Shown here piece after piece: positions 8,003-16,514 of a stretch of DNA of 38,182 nt; position 1 is the stretch's first letter; each line of letters starts with the position of its first letter. A program made the translations under genes and the position numbers. The notes under the pieces are model-generated. The model saw only the letters and a list, made by a program, of their open reading frames with translations. It was not told where the DNA came from and did not search any database. The DNA comes from Nitrospinae bacterium AH_259_B05_G02_I21 (GTDB taxonomy: Bacteria; JADFOP01). Location: NCBI GenBank assembly GCA_027717595.1, contig JALLOF010000017.1, positions 1-38,182 on the forward strand. Reading direction: 5' to 3'.

Positions 8003-8587
8003 CTATCGACGGCAGCGATAGCAGAAGGCGGGTGGTAGGTTCCACCACACGGTCCTGCTGCGCCCGACTTGCGAGAAGTATTCGGTCAATTTCTTTTTGA
8101 ATCTCTGCCCTGCCGGGAGCAGGAGTCCCTGGAGGTATGCAAACGTCGTGAATTGCGCACTCGGTTTCAGGACAGTCATCATCGCCTCGAGGAAGATCGT
8201 CTGCTCTTCGTCCGTGAAGGCGGCCCAGGGTAGGCCGCAGATGATGGCATCAACTTCCTCGACACCCTGTTCTTCACAGATCTCCTTGATGTTGGCTACG
8301 CTGTCCTGGTACACGACCACATTGGGGTATCGACGCTTCAGATCAGCCACCATTCCGGGGTGCACCTCGATGGCGAAGAACTTCGCCCCCGGTCGCAGCC
8401 TTGCCATGATCTCTTCGGTGAAAGCCCCGGTGCCTGGTCCGTATTCGATCACCGTGTCCGCGTTCTCCCAGTCGATCCATTCGGTGATTATCCGGGCCAG
8501 AACCTGAGAACTCGGCGCTATCGCCCCGATGCTCTTGGGATTCCTAAGAAATGCGGCGAAAAACCTGGGGTAAATATCGAAAGCCAT
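8003..8587 (-). CDS. Class I SAM methyltransferase, phospholipid N-methyltransferase-like
   Basis: 194 aa. The N-terminal FLRNPKSIGAIAPSS segment (13-27) and the SAM-binding motif I VIEYGPGTG (46-54), followed by an IEVHP motif II and GLPWAAF, are characteristic of the PmtA/rRNA-dimethylase-like group that methylates phosphatidylethanolamine to give phosphatidylcholine precursors at the inner membrane. Its length fits PmtA. The start ATG 8587 is preferred over TTG 8593 because AGAGG is then nine bases away. It is a single gene with no operon partner. The methyltransferase fold is certain; the lipid substrate is a family-based inference. Confidence 0.8.
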   Translation of the reverse strand: MAFDIYPRFFAAFLRNPKSIGAIAPSSQVLARIITEWIDWENADTVIEYGPGTGAFTEEIMARLRPGAKFFAIEVHPGMVADLKRRYPNVVVYQDSVANIKEICEEQGVEEVDAIICGLPWAAFTDEEQTIFLEAMMTVLKPSAQFTTFAYLQGLLLPAGQRFKKKLTEYFSQVGRSRTVWWNLPPAFCYRCRR

Positions 8588-8736
8588 GTGCAAAGTCCTC
8601 TCCTCGGCTGAGAGGCCGACGGATCACTTGACTTTTTCAAGGGTCCCGAAAACGGGGCCGGTGGGACATCTTATCGTAACACTTCTTCTTGATCTCATCA
8701 GATGGGGGGGGGTAACCCCTTCCAGTTACACTTTGC

Positions 8737-8949
8737 ATGATTAAACCAGCAACCACGTTCATACCACGGGCGACAATCCTCCTTTACCCGTTGATCAACG
8801 ACGAGGACTACGCCTGCATGTACTGCCCTGACCGGGGCCTGGCCAAGGTGAACCTCCAGTGTCTCTTCACGGTTCTGGTGGTCAACATCAAGCGGTGGTT
8901 CAACCTCATCCGGGCCCGGGCCCTAGCCCACGCGCAGGTTCATCAATAG
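8737..8949 (+). pseudogene. C-terminal remnant of an IS1182-like transposase
   Basis: 70 codons. The part RGLAKVNLQCLFTVLVVNIK matches the conserved end of IS1182-type DDE transposases, where a RGLxKVxxQxLLT..xxNxKR pattern follows the catalytic core. The residues before it, including the DDE triad, are missing. No terminal inverted repeats were found. A G9 run at 8704-8712 and broken sequence precede it, consistent with decay. It marks old insertion activity in this repeat-rich zone. Confidence 0.5.
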
Positions 8950-9076
8950 TGGAAGAGGAAAAAGAGAAGTGAAAAAGTAGTTGGGCAGGGAGGAGGCCCT
9001 GCACATCCTTCTCACAAGAACCCCGCCTTTTTCGACAGTCTCACGATGTAATAGTAACTTTCCCTCCATTTAGCCG

Positions 9077-9232
9077 AGTAGCATATTACGGTGAAATCCG
9101 CCTGAGGCGGACCTAGCCTGGGACCATTCATACGTAAGGACCCGCCTCAGGCGGGTGGCTGTCCGCTTTTCCCTTCCACTGTGTAGTTACGATATCCTCG
9201 GATAATCATAGCTACCATATGACCTTTGCCCC
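9077..9232. repeat. Repeat family A copy interrupted by a GCC-palindrome element
   Basis: The left part (GCATATTACGGTGAAATCC) and right part (from about 9163 to TTTGCCCC at 9232) align with the intact family-A element at 38076-38168. Between them sits about 60 bases bounded by two palindromes, CCGCCTGAGGCGG (9098-9110) and CCCGCCTCAGGCGGG (9141-9155), which looks like a second repeat nested in the first. It is non-coding. Confidence 0.5.
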
Positions 9233-9359
9233 GCTTAGCGAAAGTTGGTATAGTTATCAATTACCATCTCTTCCTTTCAAGGGCTAATAGCTAGGGGACG
9301 TCACACACATAAGAGCGGCTGGCTCGTGGCGCTTTCACAATGCGATTACCCTATGTAAC

Positions 9360-9815
9360 ATGGCCCTGGGAGGATTCACGATTCGCTGGACACAAAGAAT
9401 TCTCGGAGCCGCCTTACTGGCCGCGATGGCGGTGCAGCCAGCGGCGGCGGCCGGCGACCTGAGCCGCCAAAACCCCACGACGGTCAAGGTCCAACTGGGT
9501 ACCAAAGATAACCGGCTCGCCTTTCAGCCCAATCTCCTGACCTTCGAGACGGGCAAGCTCTACAAGTTGGTGCTGACCAATCCCAGCTCCAGCAAGCACT
9601 ATTTTACCTCGGAAGGGTTCGCTGCCGCTATCTGGACCCGGAAAGTCCAGGACGGCTCCATGGAGGTGAAGGGAGCAATCCGAGAGGTAGAGCTATTACC
9701 CGGCTCCACGGTGGAGTGGTGGTTTGTGGCTGTGAAGACGGGCACTTTCCGGCTTTACAGCCATGTAGACAAGCATGCCCAATTGGGAATGGTGGGGAAG
9801 ATAACTATCATGTAG
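9360..9815 (+). CDS. Secreted cupredoxin-like protein lacking the copper-ligand Cys
   Basis: 151 aa with a signal peptide (hydrophobic 14-30, AAA cleavage site) and a cupredoxin domain (about 40-151). Expected type-1 copper ligands are His80 (SSSKHYF), a Cys, His139 and Met144 (KHAQLGM). At the Cys position the protein has Ser134 (codon AGC, one base from TGC). The fold is well kept (KLYKLVLTNPSSSKHYFTSE, AIREVELLPGSTVEWWF), so it is probably expressed and periplasmic, but it cannot form a normal blue-copper site. No ribosome-binding site is clear before ATG 9360. No obvious partner lies nearby. Confidence 0.8.
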   Translation: MALGGFTIRWTQRILGAALLAAMAVQPAAAAGDLSRQNPTTVKVQLGTKDNRLAFQPNLLTFETGKLYKLVLTNPSSSKHYFTSEGFAAAIWTRKVQDGSMEVKGAIREVELLPGSTVEWWFVAVKTGTFRLYSHVDKHAQLGMVGKITIM

Positions 9816-10135
9816 TGCTCGTGGAACTGACACGACACTTTACCCCCGTCAGGGTCACCGCCGCACCTTAGAATCCTCAGCTTCCGGTTTCAATCGCTCC
9901 GAAGCCTCAACGTGCTACAATATTATTTTATCTTATATTATGTTACGTTGCGCTGTTAGACACCTATTATCATTTTAGACATTCCTGACTTCCACTAATC
10001 TCTGACAATCCAGCATGTTATGGCGCGATTGGACACTTCCGGGATGTGTCAAAAGTGTCTAAAAGTGTCTAATGTGTCTAAGGGTCTGAACGATCGCGGG
10101 CGCGGAGGGAGAAGGCGGGGAGCGGCCTATCCTGG
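9816..10135. other. 320-base gene-free stretch around a family-C repeat
   Basis: The 3' ends of the cupredoxin and the aldo/keto reductase face each other here. Apart from the family-C copy at 9948-10082 and an AT-rich patch (9918-9945), no signal was seen. No T-run terminator is evident for either gene. Confidence 0.4.
9948..10082 (+). repeat. Dispersed repeat family C, copy 2
   Basis: Shares with 6250-6395 the opening TTGCGCTG(CT)TTAGACACC, a GACACTTC(C)GGGA block, the inverted AAGTGTC and the ending AAGTGTCTAAAAGTGTCTAA. Some similarity may run on to about 10115. Confidence 0.65.
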
Positions 10136-11146
10136 CTATCGATCTTGGCTGACTTTCTCAAGGAACCAGTAAGGATACAACGGAGGTGGCTCGCTTGCGG
10201 CGTCGAGGCGGGCGACCTCTTCGGGCGTCATCTCCCATGAGGTCGTCTTCAGGTTGTCGGCGAGCTGCTCTGGCGTCCTCGCCCCGATGATGACGGAGGT
10301 GACGGCGGGCTTTCGAAGTAGGTAGTTGAGCGCCGCCTGGGCGAGGGAGGCCTGGTGGGCCTTGGCGATCCGCTCCAGCTCCTCGACAATCGCAAAGCCC
10401 CGCTCTTCGTCGATCGGGATGAACTGGCCTTCCTCGGTGCTCCGGCGGGCGCCTTCGGGCCCGGCCTGGTCGCGGCGGAACTTCCCTGTGAGGAACCCGC
10501 CAGCGAGTGGGCTCCAGGGCAGGATGCCGAGGCCCTGGTCGAGGCATACTGGCACGAGCTCGTGCTCGAGCTCGCGGGCCACCGCCGCGTAGTAGGCCTG
10601 CAGCGAGACGAACCGGTCCAAGCCGCTCTTGTCTTGGATGGCGAGCGCCTTCATAAGCTGCCAGCCGGTGAAGTTCGAGCAGGCGAGGTACCGGACCTTC
10701 CCCTGGCGGACGAGGTCGTCGAGGGCCCGGAGCGTCTCTTCCAGCGGTGTTTCGGGGTCGAAGCTGTGGACCTGGTAGAGGTCGATGTAGTCGGTCCCGA
10801 GCCTCCTTAAGCTCGCGTGGCAGGCTTCCATGATGTGGTGGCGCGACAGGCCCACCTCGTTCGGCCCCGGGCCCATCCGGCCCCGGACCTTCGTCGCCAC
10901 GATGACCTCGCCCCGCCGCGTCCCGAGCGCGCTACCCAGCATCTCTTCCGAGAGGCCCTCGGAGTAGATGTCCGCGGTGTCGAAGAAGTTGACCCCGGCT
11001 TCGAGCGCCATCCCCACCAGCCGGTCGGCCTCCTGCTGGCTCTGCTCGCCGATCGTTTTCCAGAACCCGCGCCCTCCGAAGGTCATCGTCCCCAGGCAGA
11101 GCTCCGAGACCTTGAGGCCCGTCTTCCCCAGAAACCGCATCTGCAT
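10136..11146 (-). CDS. Aldo/keto reductase
   Basis: 336 aa NAD(P)H-dependent oxidoreductase of the AKR superfamily ((alpha/beta)8 barrel, cytoplasmic). The catalytic tetrad is visible: Asp56 and Tyr61 in FFDTADIYSEG, Lys86 in VATKVRG, His127 in LYQVHSFD. The C-terminal IIGARTPEQLADNL is the usual cofactor-binding loop. It reduces aldehydes or ketones; the substrate is unknown. The start was chosen for GGAGG eight bases before ATG 11146. The upstream SGNH gene ends 22 bases before, so the two form an operon. The C-terminal 14 codons occur again as a fragment at 5394-5438. Confidence 0.92.
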   Translation of the reverse strand: MQMRFLGKTGLKVSELCLGTMTFGGRGFWKTIGEQSQQEADRLVGMALEAGVNFFDTADIYSEGLSEEMLGSALGTRRGEVIVATKVRGRMGPGPNEVGLSRHHIMEACHASLRRLGTDYIDLYQVHSFDPETPLEETLRALDDLVRQGKVRYLACSNFTGWQLMKALAIQDKSGLDRFVSLQAYYAAVARELEHELVPVCLDQGLGILPWSPLAGGFLTGKFRRDQAGPEGARRSTEEGQFIPIDEERGFAIVEELERIAKAHQASLAQAALNYLLRKPAVTSVIIGARTPEQLADNLKTTSWEMTPEEVARLDAASEPPPLYPYWFLEKVSQDR

Positions 11147-11168
11147 CCTTCGGCCCTCCTTTGGTGAT

Positions 11169-12053
11169 TCAGCGGGCGGCATCGACGATGAAGGGTTGTC
11201 TCTCGCCCGCCCGGGGGCCAGTGCCCTCCGCGTGGTGCTCGGGCCTCCATCGCTGCTCTATGAGACCTGTCTCGATCACGGCATCGGCCACGAGGTTCGC
11301 CAGGACGTCGGCGCCGTGCTCGGTGTAGTGCACGTCGTCGAGGAAGTAATCGAGGTTCTTATCCATCCGCGCCGCCGCATCGATCGTGAGTACCCCCGCT
11401 GAGCGGGCGACCTCCTGGGTGGTCTGGTTGAACGTCTTCATGGCGCGATGCAGGGAAGCCGCCGACGGGTACTCTTCGTTGAGGAAGCTCCGTCGCGTTG
11501 CGCAAAAGACCTTGTCGAACCACAGCACGCCCAGCTCCTCTTCGCTCATGGTCTCCTTGTAGAGGAACGGCTGTGTCAGCACCAGGACCTCCGAGCGGTC
11601 CTGGCGGATGGAGGCGATGAGTTTCCGGAGGTTTTTCTCGAACATAGCATGGGAGCGGTATCTCTCCTGTGGGTAGTCCACCGCCCGGGCGCGCAGCTGG
11701 TAGTACCATCCGTCGATCATGGGCATAAAGAGCGTGTGGAGCAGGTGCTGCTCGAAGGTCGGGGGCTTGGCCCCGTAGATGGCGGGACCGTAGAAGTGGG
11801 TCCACTGTTCGTTGTACGGGCCGACGGCGAAGTAGGGCGGCGAGAAGGAGCGGGTCAGATCGTTGATGCCGTGCATGACGATGACGACGTCCGGCCTCCA
11901 ATGGGTGTAGTAGGTGACGTAGCTTATGAGGGAGTGCTTGGTGGTGTACCAGTCCATCCCGGCGTTGAAGACCTCGATGTGCACCGAAGGGTAGCGTTTC
12001 TGAAGCAGGGCCTGCAGCACTCTGGGATACCGTTTCTCGGCCGGGAGCTTCAT
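11169..12053 (-). CDS. SGNH hydrolase, C-terminal part of a frameshifted gene
   Basis: This frame carries blocks III and V of an SGNH/GDSL esterase: HGINDLTR (Gly and Asn of the oxyanion hole) and DDVHYTEHG (catalytic Asp and His). Homology extends past ATG 12053 back to about 12120, including the block I serine motif ILALGGSTTRG preceded by GEHPRAGGGDTF. That stretch has no start codon in frame. The N-terminal membrane part lies in another frame at 12121-12447. Removing one base from the G8 run (12131-12138 on the + strand) joins both into one 425-aa membrane-anchored hydrolase, probably removing or moving acyl groups on a surface glycan. ATG 12053 is the first ATG, but a protein from there would lack the nucleophile. 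Confidence 0.75.
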   Translation of the reverse strand: MKLPAEKRYPRVLQALLQKRYPSVHIEVFNAGMDWYTTKHSLISYVTYYTHWRPDVVIVMHGINDLTRSFSPPYFAVGPYNEQWTHFYGPAIYGAKPPTFEQHLLHTLFMPMIDGWYYQLRARAVDYPQERYRSHAMFEKNLRKLIASIRQDRSEVLVLTQPFLYKETMSEEELGVLWFDKVFCATRRSFLNEEYPSAASLHRAMKTFNQTTQEVARSAGVLTIDAAARMDKNLDYFLDDVHYTEHGADVLANLVADAVIETGLIEQRWRPEHHAEGTGPRAGERQPFIVDAAR

Positions 12054-12120
12054 GCCTCGGGTCGTCGAGCCGCCAAGCGCGAGGATGCGGAAGGTGTCTC
12101 CCCCGCCGGCGCGTGGATGC

Positions 12121-12447
12121 TCACCTATGCGGGGGGGGCGGGCTTTGGAGGAACGGGTCGAAAGAATGGTGCTGGGTGTAGTAGTAGTACATGGCGAAGG
12201 CGACGTATACGACCCCGAGCGGAAGTAGGGAAAACCCGAGGCCTTTCCATCCGACGTACCGCGCGTAGAGGAGCAGGATGAGAGGAAGGAAGAAGCCGGA
12301 GGCCATCACGATCAGAAAGAACGAGTAGGGCTGCGAGTATTCAAACACCGGTGGGATCTGTGGCCCGTAGACCAGCCACCCGGCGTAGATGATTGCGTAG
12401 ACGATGTAGAACGTCACAAGGAGGAGTGGTTTTGCGTAGCGGCGCAT
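12121..12447 (-). CDS. SGNH hydrolase, N-terminal membrane part of a frameshifted gene
   Basis: 108 codons with three predicted membrane helices (about 7-26, 43-62, 72-90), ending YYYYTQHHSFDPFLQ and then prolines from a C8 tract followed by a TGA. A strong GAGGAGG ribosome-binding site precedes ATG 12447. It ends exactly where the SGNH block I region begins in the next frame, so this is the anchor half of the hydrolase encoded at 11169-12120. Whether the single-base shift is a real mutation, phase variation by slippage, or an assembly error cannot be decided from sequence. Confidence 0.7.
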   Translation of the reverse strand: MRRYAKPLLLVTFYIVYAIIYAGWLVYGPQIPPVFEYSQPYSFFLIVMASGFFLPLILLLYARYVGWKGLGFSLLPLGVVYVAFAMYYYYTQHHSFDPFLQSPPPPHR

Positions 12448-12592
12448 CGCTCACCTCCTCACTGCTTGCAGGAGGGCCTGGCCACCGATGGATCGATCGG
12501 CTGACCTCCCACGTATCTCCCATAACTATACACCAATAGGCGTCTCGGAATAAGTCGAAACCTGGCGGGTACGTGGCGTGGTGATTTTCCCC

Positions 12593-12621
12593 TTGCTCAG
12601 GGCCGCGGTCTATCGTAGAAT
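12593..12621 (+). promoter_or_regulatory. Promoter of the tRNA-Asp gene
   Basis: TTGCTC (12593-12598), a 17-base spacer and TAGAAT (12616-12621), about 50 bases before the tRNA. Confidence 0.5.
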
Positions 12622-12671
12622 TTAAGTCGAGGCTGAAAGCCTCATTGCCGATTGGGACCGCACGGAAGGGC

Positions 12672-12750
12672 GGGGCTGTAGCTCAGCATGGTTTAGAGTG
12701 CCGGCCTGTCACGCCGGAGGTCGCGGGTTCGAGTCCCGTCAGCCCCGCCA
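12672..12750 (+). tRNA. tRNA-Asp (anticodon GUC), CCA encoded
   Basis: Acceptor GGGGCTG (12672-12678) pairs with CAGCCCC (12740-12746), with discriminator G and an encoded CCA. The anticodon arm is CCGGC-CTGTCAC-GCCGG, giving anticodon GTC. The T arm GCGGG-TTCGAGT-CCCGT has one G-U pair. All arms are intact. The region 3' to it is AT-rich and leads into a truncated gene, so this tRNA may have served as an integration site in the past. Confidence 0.95.
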
Positions 12751-12775
12751 ATATAATCAAATAATTAAATGGTAT

Positions 12776-12802
12776 GCAGGAAGCCCATAAAGCCTGCTTT
12801 TT
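12776..12802 (+). terminator. Likely intrinsic terminator of tRNA-Asp
   Basis: GCAGG (12776-12780) and CCTGC (12793-12797) form a 5-bp stem with a 12-base loop, followed by TTTTT (12798-12802). Confidence 0.5.
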
Positions 12803-12898
12803 GCGTATTTCCAAAAAATCCACATAAATACCGCTTAAATGGCCCAAAATTAGCCCAAAAAATGTTCACTCATGGGCAGCCTACTAAGCCAGAATTGC

Positions 12899-13288
12899 TT
12901 ATAAAGATAGAAAAAACACTTCCACTCCAAGACGACTCCAGACCGTAGCACCAAAAGTAACCGAGTCACCTATACATACGATCCGGAAAACGTCGTTGCC
13001 CTTTGCAACCGGATACTCATTATCTCTCATTCCGACCGAGTTAATCCGATACGTCGCGGCGTAGTCTCCTATCTTAACTACTCGCGTTGCCCGTGGCTTC
13101 AATTCATACACTAGTCCGGGAATATGGCTAATTTTGTGCAACCCCCGTATGTCAACCGTGTATATTTTTAGTAGTGGTCCCGACAAGACAAAGCGAAGCG
13201 CAATCTCCATAAGGGCAACGCCAAACCCTATGCTCAATCCAACCAATAAGGATCTGGACAAGAACCGACCGAACCGAAACACCCTCAT
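12899..13288 (-). pseudogene. Truncated SGNH hydrolase (N-terminal third only)
   Basis: 129 codons: a membrane anchor (about 10-32), the linker typical of lipid- or membrane-anchored SGNH hydrolases (YRINSVGMRDNEY) and block I RIVCIGDSVTFGATV. Then 13 unrelated residues and a stop. Full members are around 350 aa and need the Asn, Gly and Asp/His blocks, which are absent. AAGGAG precedes the ATG. Homology ends near 12943, between this gene and the tRNA-Asp, so an integration or deletion beside the tRNA probably removed the rest. Confidence 0.7.
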
Positions 13289-13682
13289 CAATAATTGCTC
13301 CTTGTTCCTACCTGGCCAGTTGCTCTCTCAAAATCAAAACGTCCTTCACAATTCCAAAAGGTGAAGCTTCAAATTTCGCTATTTGAGCGTAATTATACCT
13401 ATAATCGAAATGTGTGGATTAATAAAAATGAAAAACCAAGTCTTAGCTAAGGGCGTTCACGTATAGAAAGGTTTTATAACACGATGTAATCACCCCTCAT
13501 AGTCCTTGAGTTCCGAGGGGCAAATAACACCGAAATATGTCCCTATTTGTAAACTTGCCTATTCAGTATTTTATGGGAAAATCGTCACTACCAAAATTCA
13601 TTGCAATTTGCATCCTTTAACTTTAACTTGAGGTGTGTTGGAGGACGTCCTTCCTTCTGACCAGTTGAGTACAATCGCTCCC
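13289..13682. other. 394-base AT-rich divergent intergenic region
   Basis: Separates the truncated SGNH gene from the YfhO gene. Apart from the degraded family-A repeat at 13517-13604 nothing is recognised. No promoter was clear enough to call. Confidence 0.4.
13517..13604. repeat. Repeat family A, degraded copy
   Basis: Starts GGGGCAAATAACACCGAAAT and ends in a TCACTACCAAAATTCATTGC-type end. Compared with 38076-38168 the order and spacing of the blocks are the same, including the internal TGGGATAATCG-like core, with many substitutions. Confidence 0.5.
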
Positions 13683-16109
13683 ATGACCCAACCACCCCTT
13701 CAAAAACCAATTCCCAGATGGTGTAAGCTTTCTGTCCTCGTCCTCCTTGGGGCCTATTTGCTCTTTTTCAATAAATTGGTCACAGGGAGGCAAGTTATGT
13801 TTCACGAGGATATCATGCTCATATCTGCGCCTTTGAAGCAATATATCGCGAATCAGCTGAAGCAGGGTGCCGTTCCGCTGTGGAATCCGTATTCCGGGGC
13901 TGGTTCTCCTTTGCTTGCTGAGGCCCTGGGGGGAGTCTTTTATCCTCTCAACGTCTTATATCTCCTCTTGCCGCTGGCTCTGGCGGTTAACTACTTCATC
14001 ATCGTCCATTTTGTTCTGGCAGGACTCTTTATGTATCTGTTCTGTAGGTCTCTTCAAATACAAACCGTCCCTTCACTTACTGGGAGCATCGTTTTTTCAC
14101 TCGGGGCATTTTTCGTCTGTCACGTCAACCACACAGACATTCTGAGCGCGGGGATTTGGTTACCGCTCTTATTCTACTTGATCGAGCGATGGAGGCGTTC
14201 CCGCCAAACCCTCTCCCTCCTCTGGTTGGCTCCTGTCTTCGCTATCCAGCTTCTGGGCGGTCATCCACAGGTGGTTTTTTACTCAATCGCCGCCACGACA
14301 ACCTACTTTCTCTACCGATCCTTATTCCCCTTAAAGGAACTCCAACAGCGATGGTTCACTCCATTTCTTCTGTGGCTTTTTGTGCTAGGTTTCGCAGCGA
14401 GCTTAGCGAGTCTTCAATTAATTTCCACATATGAGCTCACAGAGTTCACGGTAAGGGCCAGTCCCCGTACGGGATTCTCCACCGAATTGTCCTTCCCGCC
14501 GTGGCATTTCTTTACCTATGTTGTCCCGAACCTATTCGGCTATTCTCGAGCATCGTTTTTTCCAACAAAATTTTGGTATCAAGACTTTTACCGGTTCAAG
14601 GTCAGTTACTGGGAGACGGCTTCTTATGTGGGAATCCTTCCCTTCTTGCTGACCGCCGCGGCCTTTTTCGTCCCCTTGAAACGCCCCGCCACTTTTTTCC
14701 GCGTGATGCTACTTGTATCATTCATTTCAATGCTCGGAAGGTTTACACCCATATATACATTCTTGGCGATCATTCCTCCGATTAATGCTTTTCGGGTGCC
14801 CGCCAGATTTATCTACCTGGCCACTTTTTGCTTTGCGGTTCTCACCGCTATGTGTGTGGATTCGATGACGAGTCAAGACCGGCAGCTTCCGCTCAGGCGA
14901 ATCCTCTTCGCTTGCCTTGTTGTATGTACCTTCCTTATTGGGGTCCTAGCCATCTTTTCCTTTCAGTCCGGACGGATTGGAGAAGGTCTAATGACCAGAA
15001 CCTTAGAATTCTACTCTCACTACTTTTCCTATTGGGCGCCCGGTCCTTTTATGTCGAAACTTTCTCCAAAAGAATTTAGCTCACACTTCTCACGGAATCT
15101 TAATCAGGCGATCTCTTTGTCGAATCCGTCGCTTTTTATGCCGGGTATATTTCTCGCCGCTTCAGCCCTTTTGTTAATAGGCGCTAGGTTTTTGAATGTA
15201 AAACGCGAAATCTTCCAAGGACTTGCTTTCTTATTGGTTGCGATCGACCTGTTCTCCTTCGGCTATTCATACAATATCGCAGCATCGGCGAAGCTAGCCT
15301 TGTCGGAACCACGGGTGGCCAAGCTTTTTCAAGGTGAGAAGAGCGCCTATCGTATCTTTGTCTTGCCGTTTAGAGCTAAAGAGGCAGAACAAAAGGAGAT
15401 GCTCATCCCGAATAGTAATCTACTGTGGGGCGTTAGGTCGTTCGCTTACTATTCCCCGTTAAGGCTTAAAAGGATGAGCAATTATACCAAGGCTCTAATA
15501 AGAGATGTGATACAAGGTCACACCGGGCTGATGACATATGCCAACATCAAGTATGTGATAACCAAAATCCCGTTACCGATAGGTAGGCTCGATAAATTCG
15601 CCGAACATAATGGAATTCAAGTGTATCGTAACCGCCAGGTCTTGCCCCGAGCCTTCATAACATCAGAAGTCAAGCTCGCCAATTCGCCAGGAGAAGCTTT
15701 GTCTGCTCTACGGGAGAACGAACGAAAGGCTCACGCCATTGGAATAGTCGAAAGCGATAAAGACCGATTTCCCACTCCGCTCAATCCATCGCCCGAGGGA
15801 TCCATTGAATTCGTTTCGGAAAGCACAAGAAAAATAAGGCTTCGCGTGGAGGTCTCGGATGATGCCCTGCTAGTCTTTAACGAGAATTATTACCCTGGAT
15901 GGAACGCTTTCATCGATGGGGCAAGAACATCTATTTATCGAACCAATTATCTGTTCCAAGGAATTGTTGTGCCAAGCGGAACTCATACGGTTGAGTTTCA
16001 ATTCCGACCTTTCTCTTTTATAATAGGTGCATTGATTTCTGGGATTTCCTTTATCGCGTTTTTAGTACTGTCTGCCCTCTTATTTATAAAGCGGAAGCCC
16101 ACCCCCTAG
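13683..16109 (+). CDS. YfhO-family membrane protein (GT-C-like)
   Basis: 808 aa from ATG 13683. About 12 membrane helices are followed by a C-terminal periplasmic domain. The first periplasmic loop carries FHEDIMLISAPLKQY and VPLWNPYSGAGSPL, and the C-terminus carries NENYYPGWNAFIDG and VPSGTHTVEFQFRPF, both hallmarks of the YfhO/bacterial membrane protein family. Members resemble lipid-linked-sugar GT-C glycosyltransferases and modify surface polymers such as teichoic acids in Firmicutes. The start is uncertain: TTG 13638 has GAGG five bases upstream, ATG 13683 has only a weak signal. It heads the run of surface-glycan genes. Confidence 0.85.
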   Translation: MTQPPLQKPIPRWCKLSVLVLLGAYLLFFNKLVTGRQVMFHEDIMLISAPLKQYIANQLKQGAVPLWNPYSGAGSPLLAEALGGVFYPLNVLYLLLPLALAVNYFIIVHFVLAGLFMYLFCRSLQIQTVPSLTGSIVFSLGAFFVCHVNHTDILSAGIWLPLLFYLIERWRRSRQTLSLLWLAPVFAIQLLGGHPQVVFYSIAATTTYFLYRSLFPLKELQQRWFTPFLLWLFVLGFAASLASLQLISTYELTEFTVRASPRTGFSTELSFPPWHFFTYVVPNLFGYSRASFFPTKFWYQDFYRFKVSYWETASYVGILPFLLTAAAFFVPLKRPATFFRVMLLVSFISMLGRFTPIYTFLAIIPPINAFRVPARFIYLATFCFAVLTAMCVDSMTSQDRQLPLRRILFACLVVCTFLIGVLAIFSFQSGRIGEGLMTRTLEFYSHYFSYWAPGPFMSKLSPKEFSSHFSRNLNQAISLSNPSLFMPGIFLAASALLLIGARFLNVKREIFQGLAFLLVAIDLFSFGYSYNIAASAKLALSEPRVAKLFQGEKSAYRIFVLPFRAKEAEQKEMLIPNSNLLWGVRSFAYYSPLRLKRMSNYTKALIRDVIQGHTGLMTYANIKYVITKIPLPIGRLDKFAEHNGIQVYRNRQVLPRAFITSEVKLANSPGEALSALRENERKAHAIGIVESDKDRFPTPLNPSPEGSIEFVSESTRKIRLRVEVSDDALLVFNENYYPGWNAFIDGARTSIYRTNYLFQGIVVPSGTHTVEFQFRPFSFIIGALISGISFIAFLVLSALLFIKRKPTP

Positions 16110-16514
16110 AGCTCTATGGCTCTGATGACTAATCTATATTGATTGGGAAAGAACGATCAGGCTCCTCAATCGTGTCGGATCAGGCCCGGGATTTGTCCCC
16201 ATAGGCCCTGAGTCTGCCGACACAACATGGATAGCAAGGATGTGTAGGACGATGAAATTGCTTCCTTTTCCGTGAAGTGGCCGAGGTGACCATGGCCTGA
16301 GAGCGCCAATATTAATTGCAACCTCTTGAAGATAACCGATGATGAAGCTTTTAAGAAGCGGGGTTTCTTTTCGAACTAGGGCTTGGTATCTTTTCTGGGC
16401 GGACTCCGATCCCCATAAAGAGGCAAGAGGTGTAACGGTTGGATCATTGTCTGGTCTGTTGAACCATGCAGTCCACCACGGCGAACCGGCCCACTGGGAG
16501 GGGTGTTCTCCAAG
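16110..16514. other. 405-base intergenic region without a gene
   Basis: Contains a 7-bp stem, GTGTCGG (16172-16178) / CCGACAC (16217-16223), with an inner GGGA-TTTG-TCCC hairpin. No T-run and no promoter are clear. Short open frames here have no family resemblance and overlap the next gene's ribosome-binding site. Confidence 0.35.

Noticed and set aside
8737-8949. Real small gene of 70 codons
   Set aside because: Only the tail of a transposase is recognisable, with no ribosome-binding site and no catalytic residues.
11448-12281. Plus-strand open frame of 277 codons over the SGNH gene
   Set aside because: The opposite strand has clear SGNH catalytic blocks; this frame has none and no ribosome-binding site.
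12761-12870. Integrase attachment core downstream of tRNA-Asp
   Set aside because: The AT-rich sequence with GGCCCAAAATTAGCCC is suggestive, but no second copy of the tRNA 3' end was found in the window.
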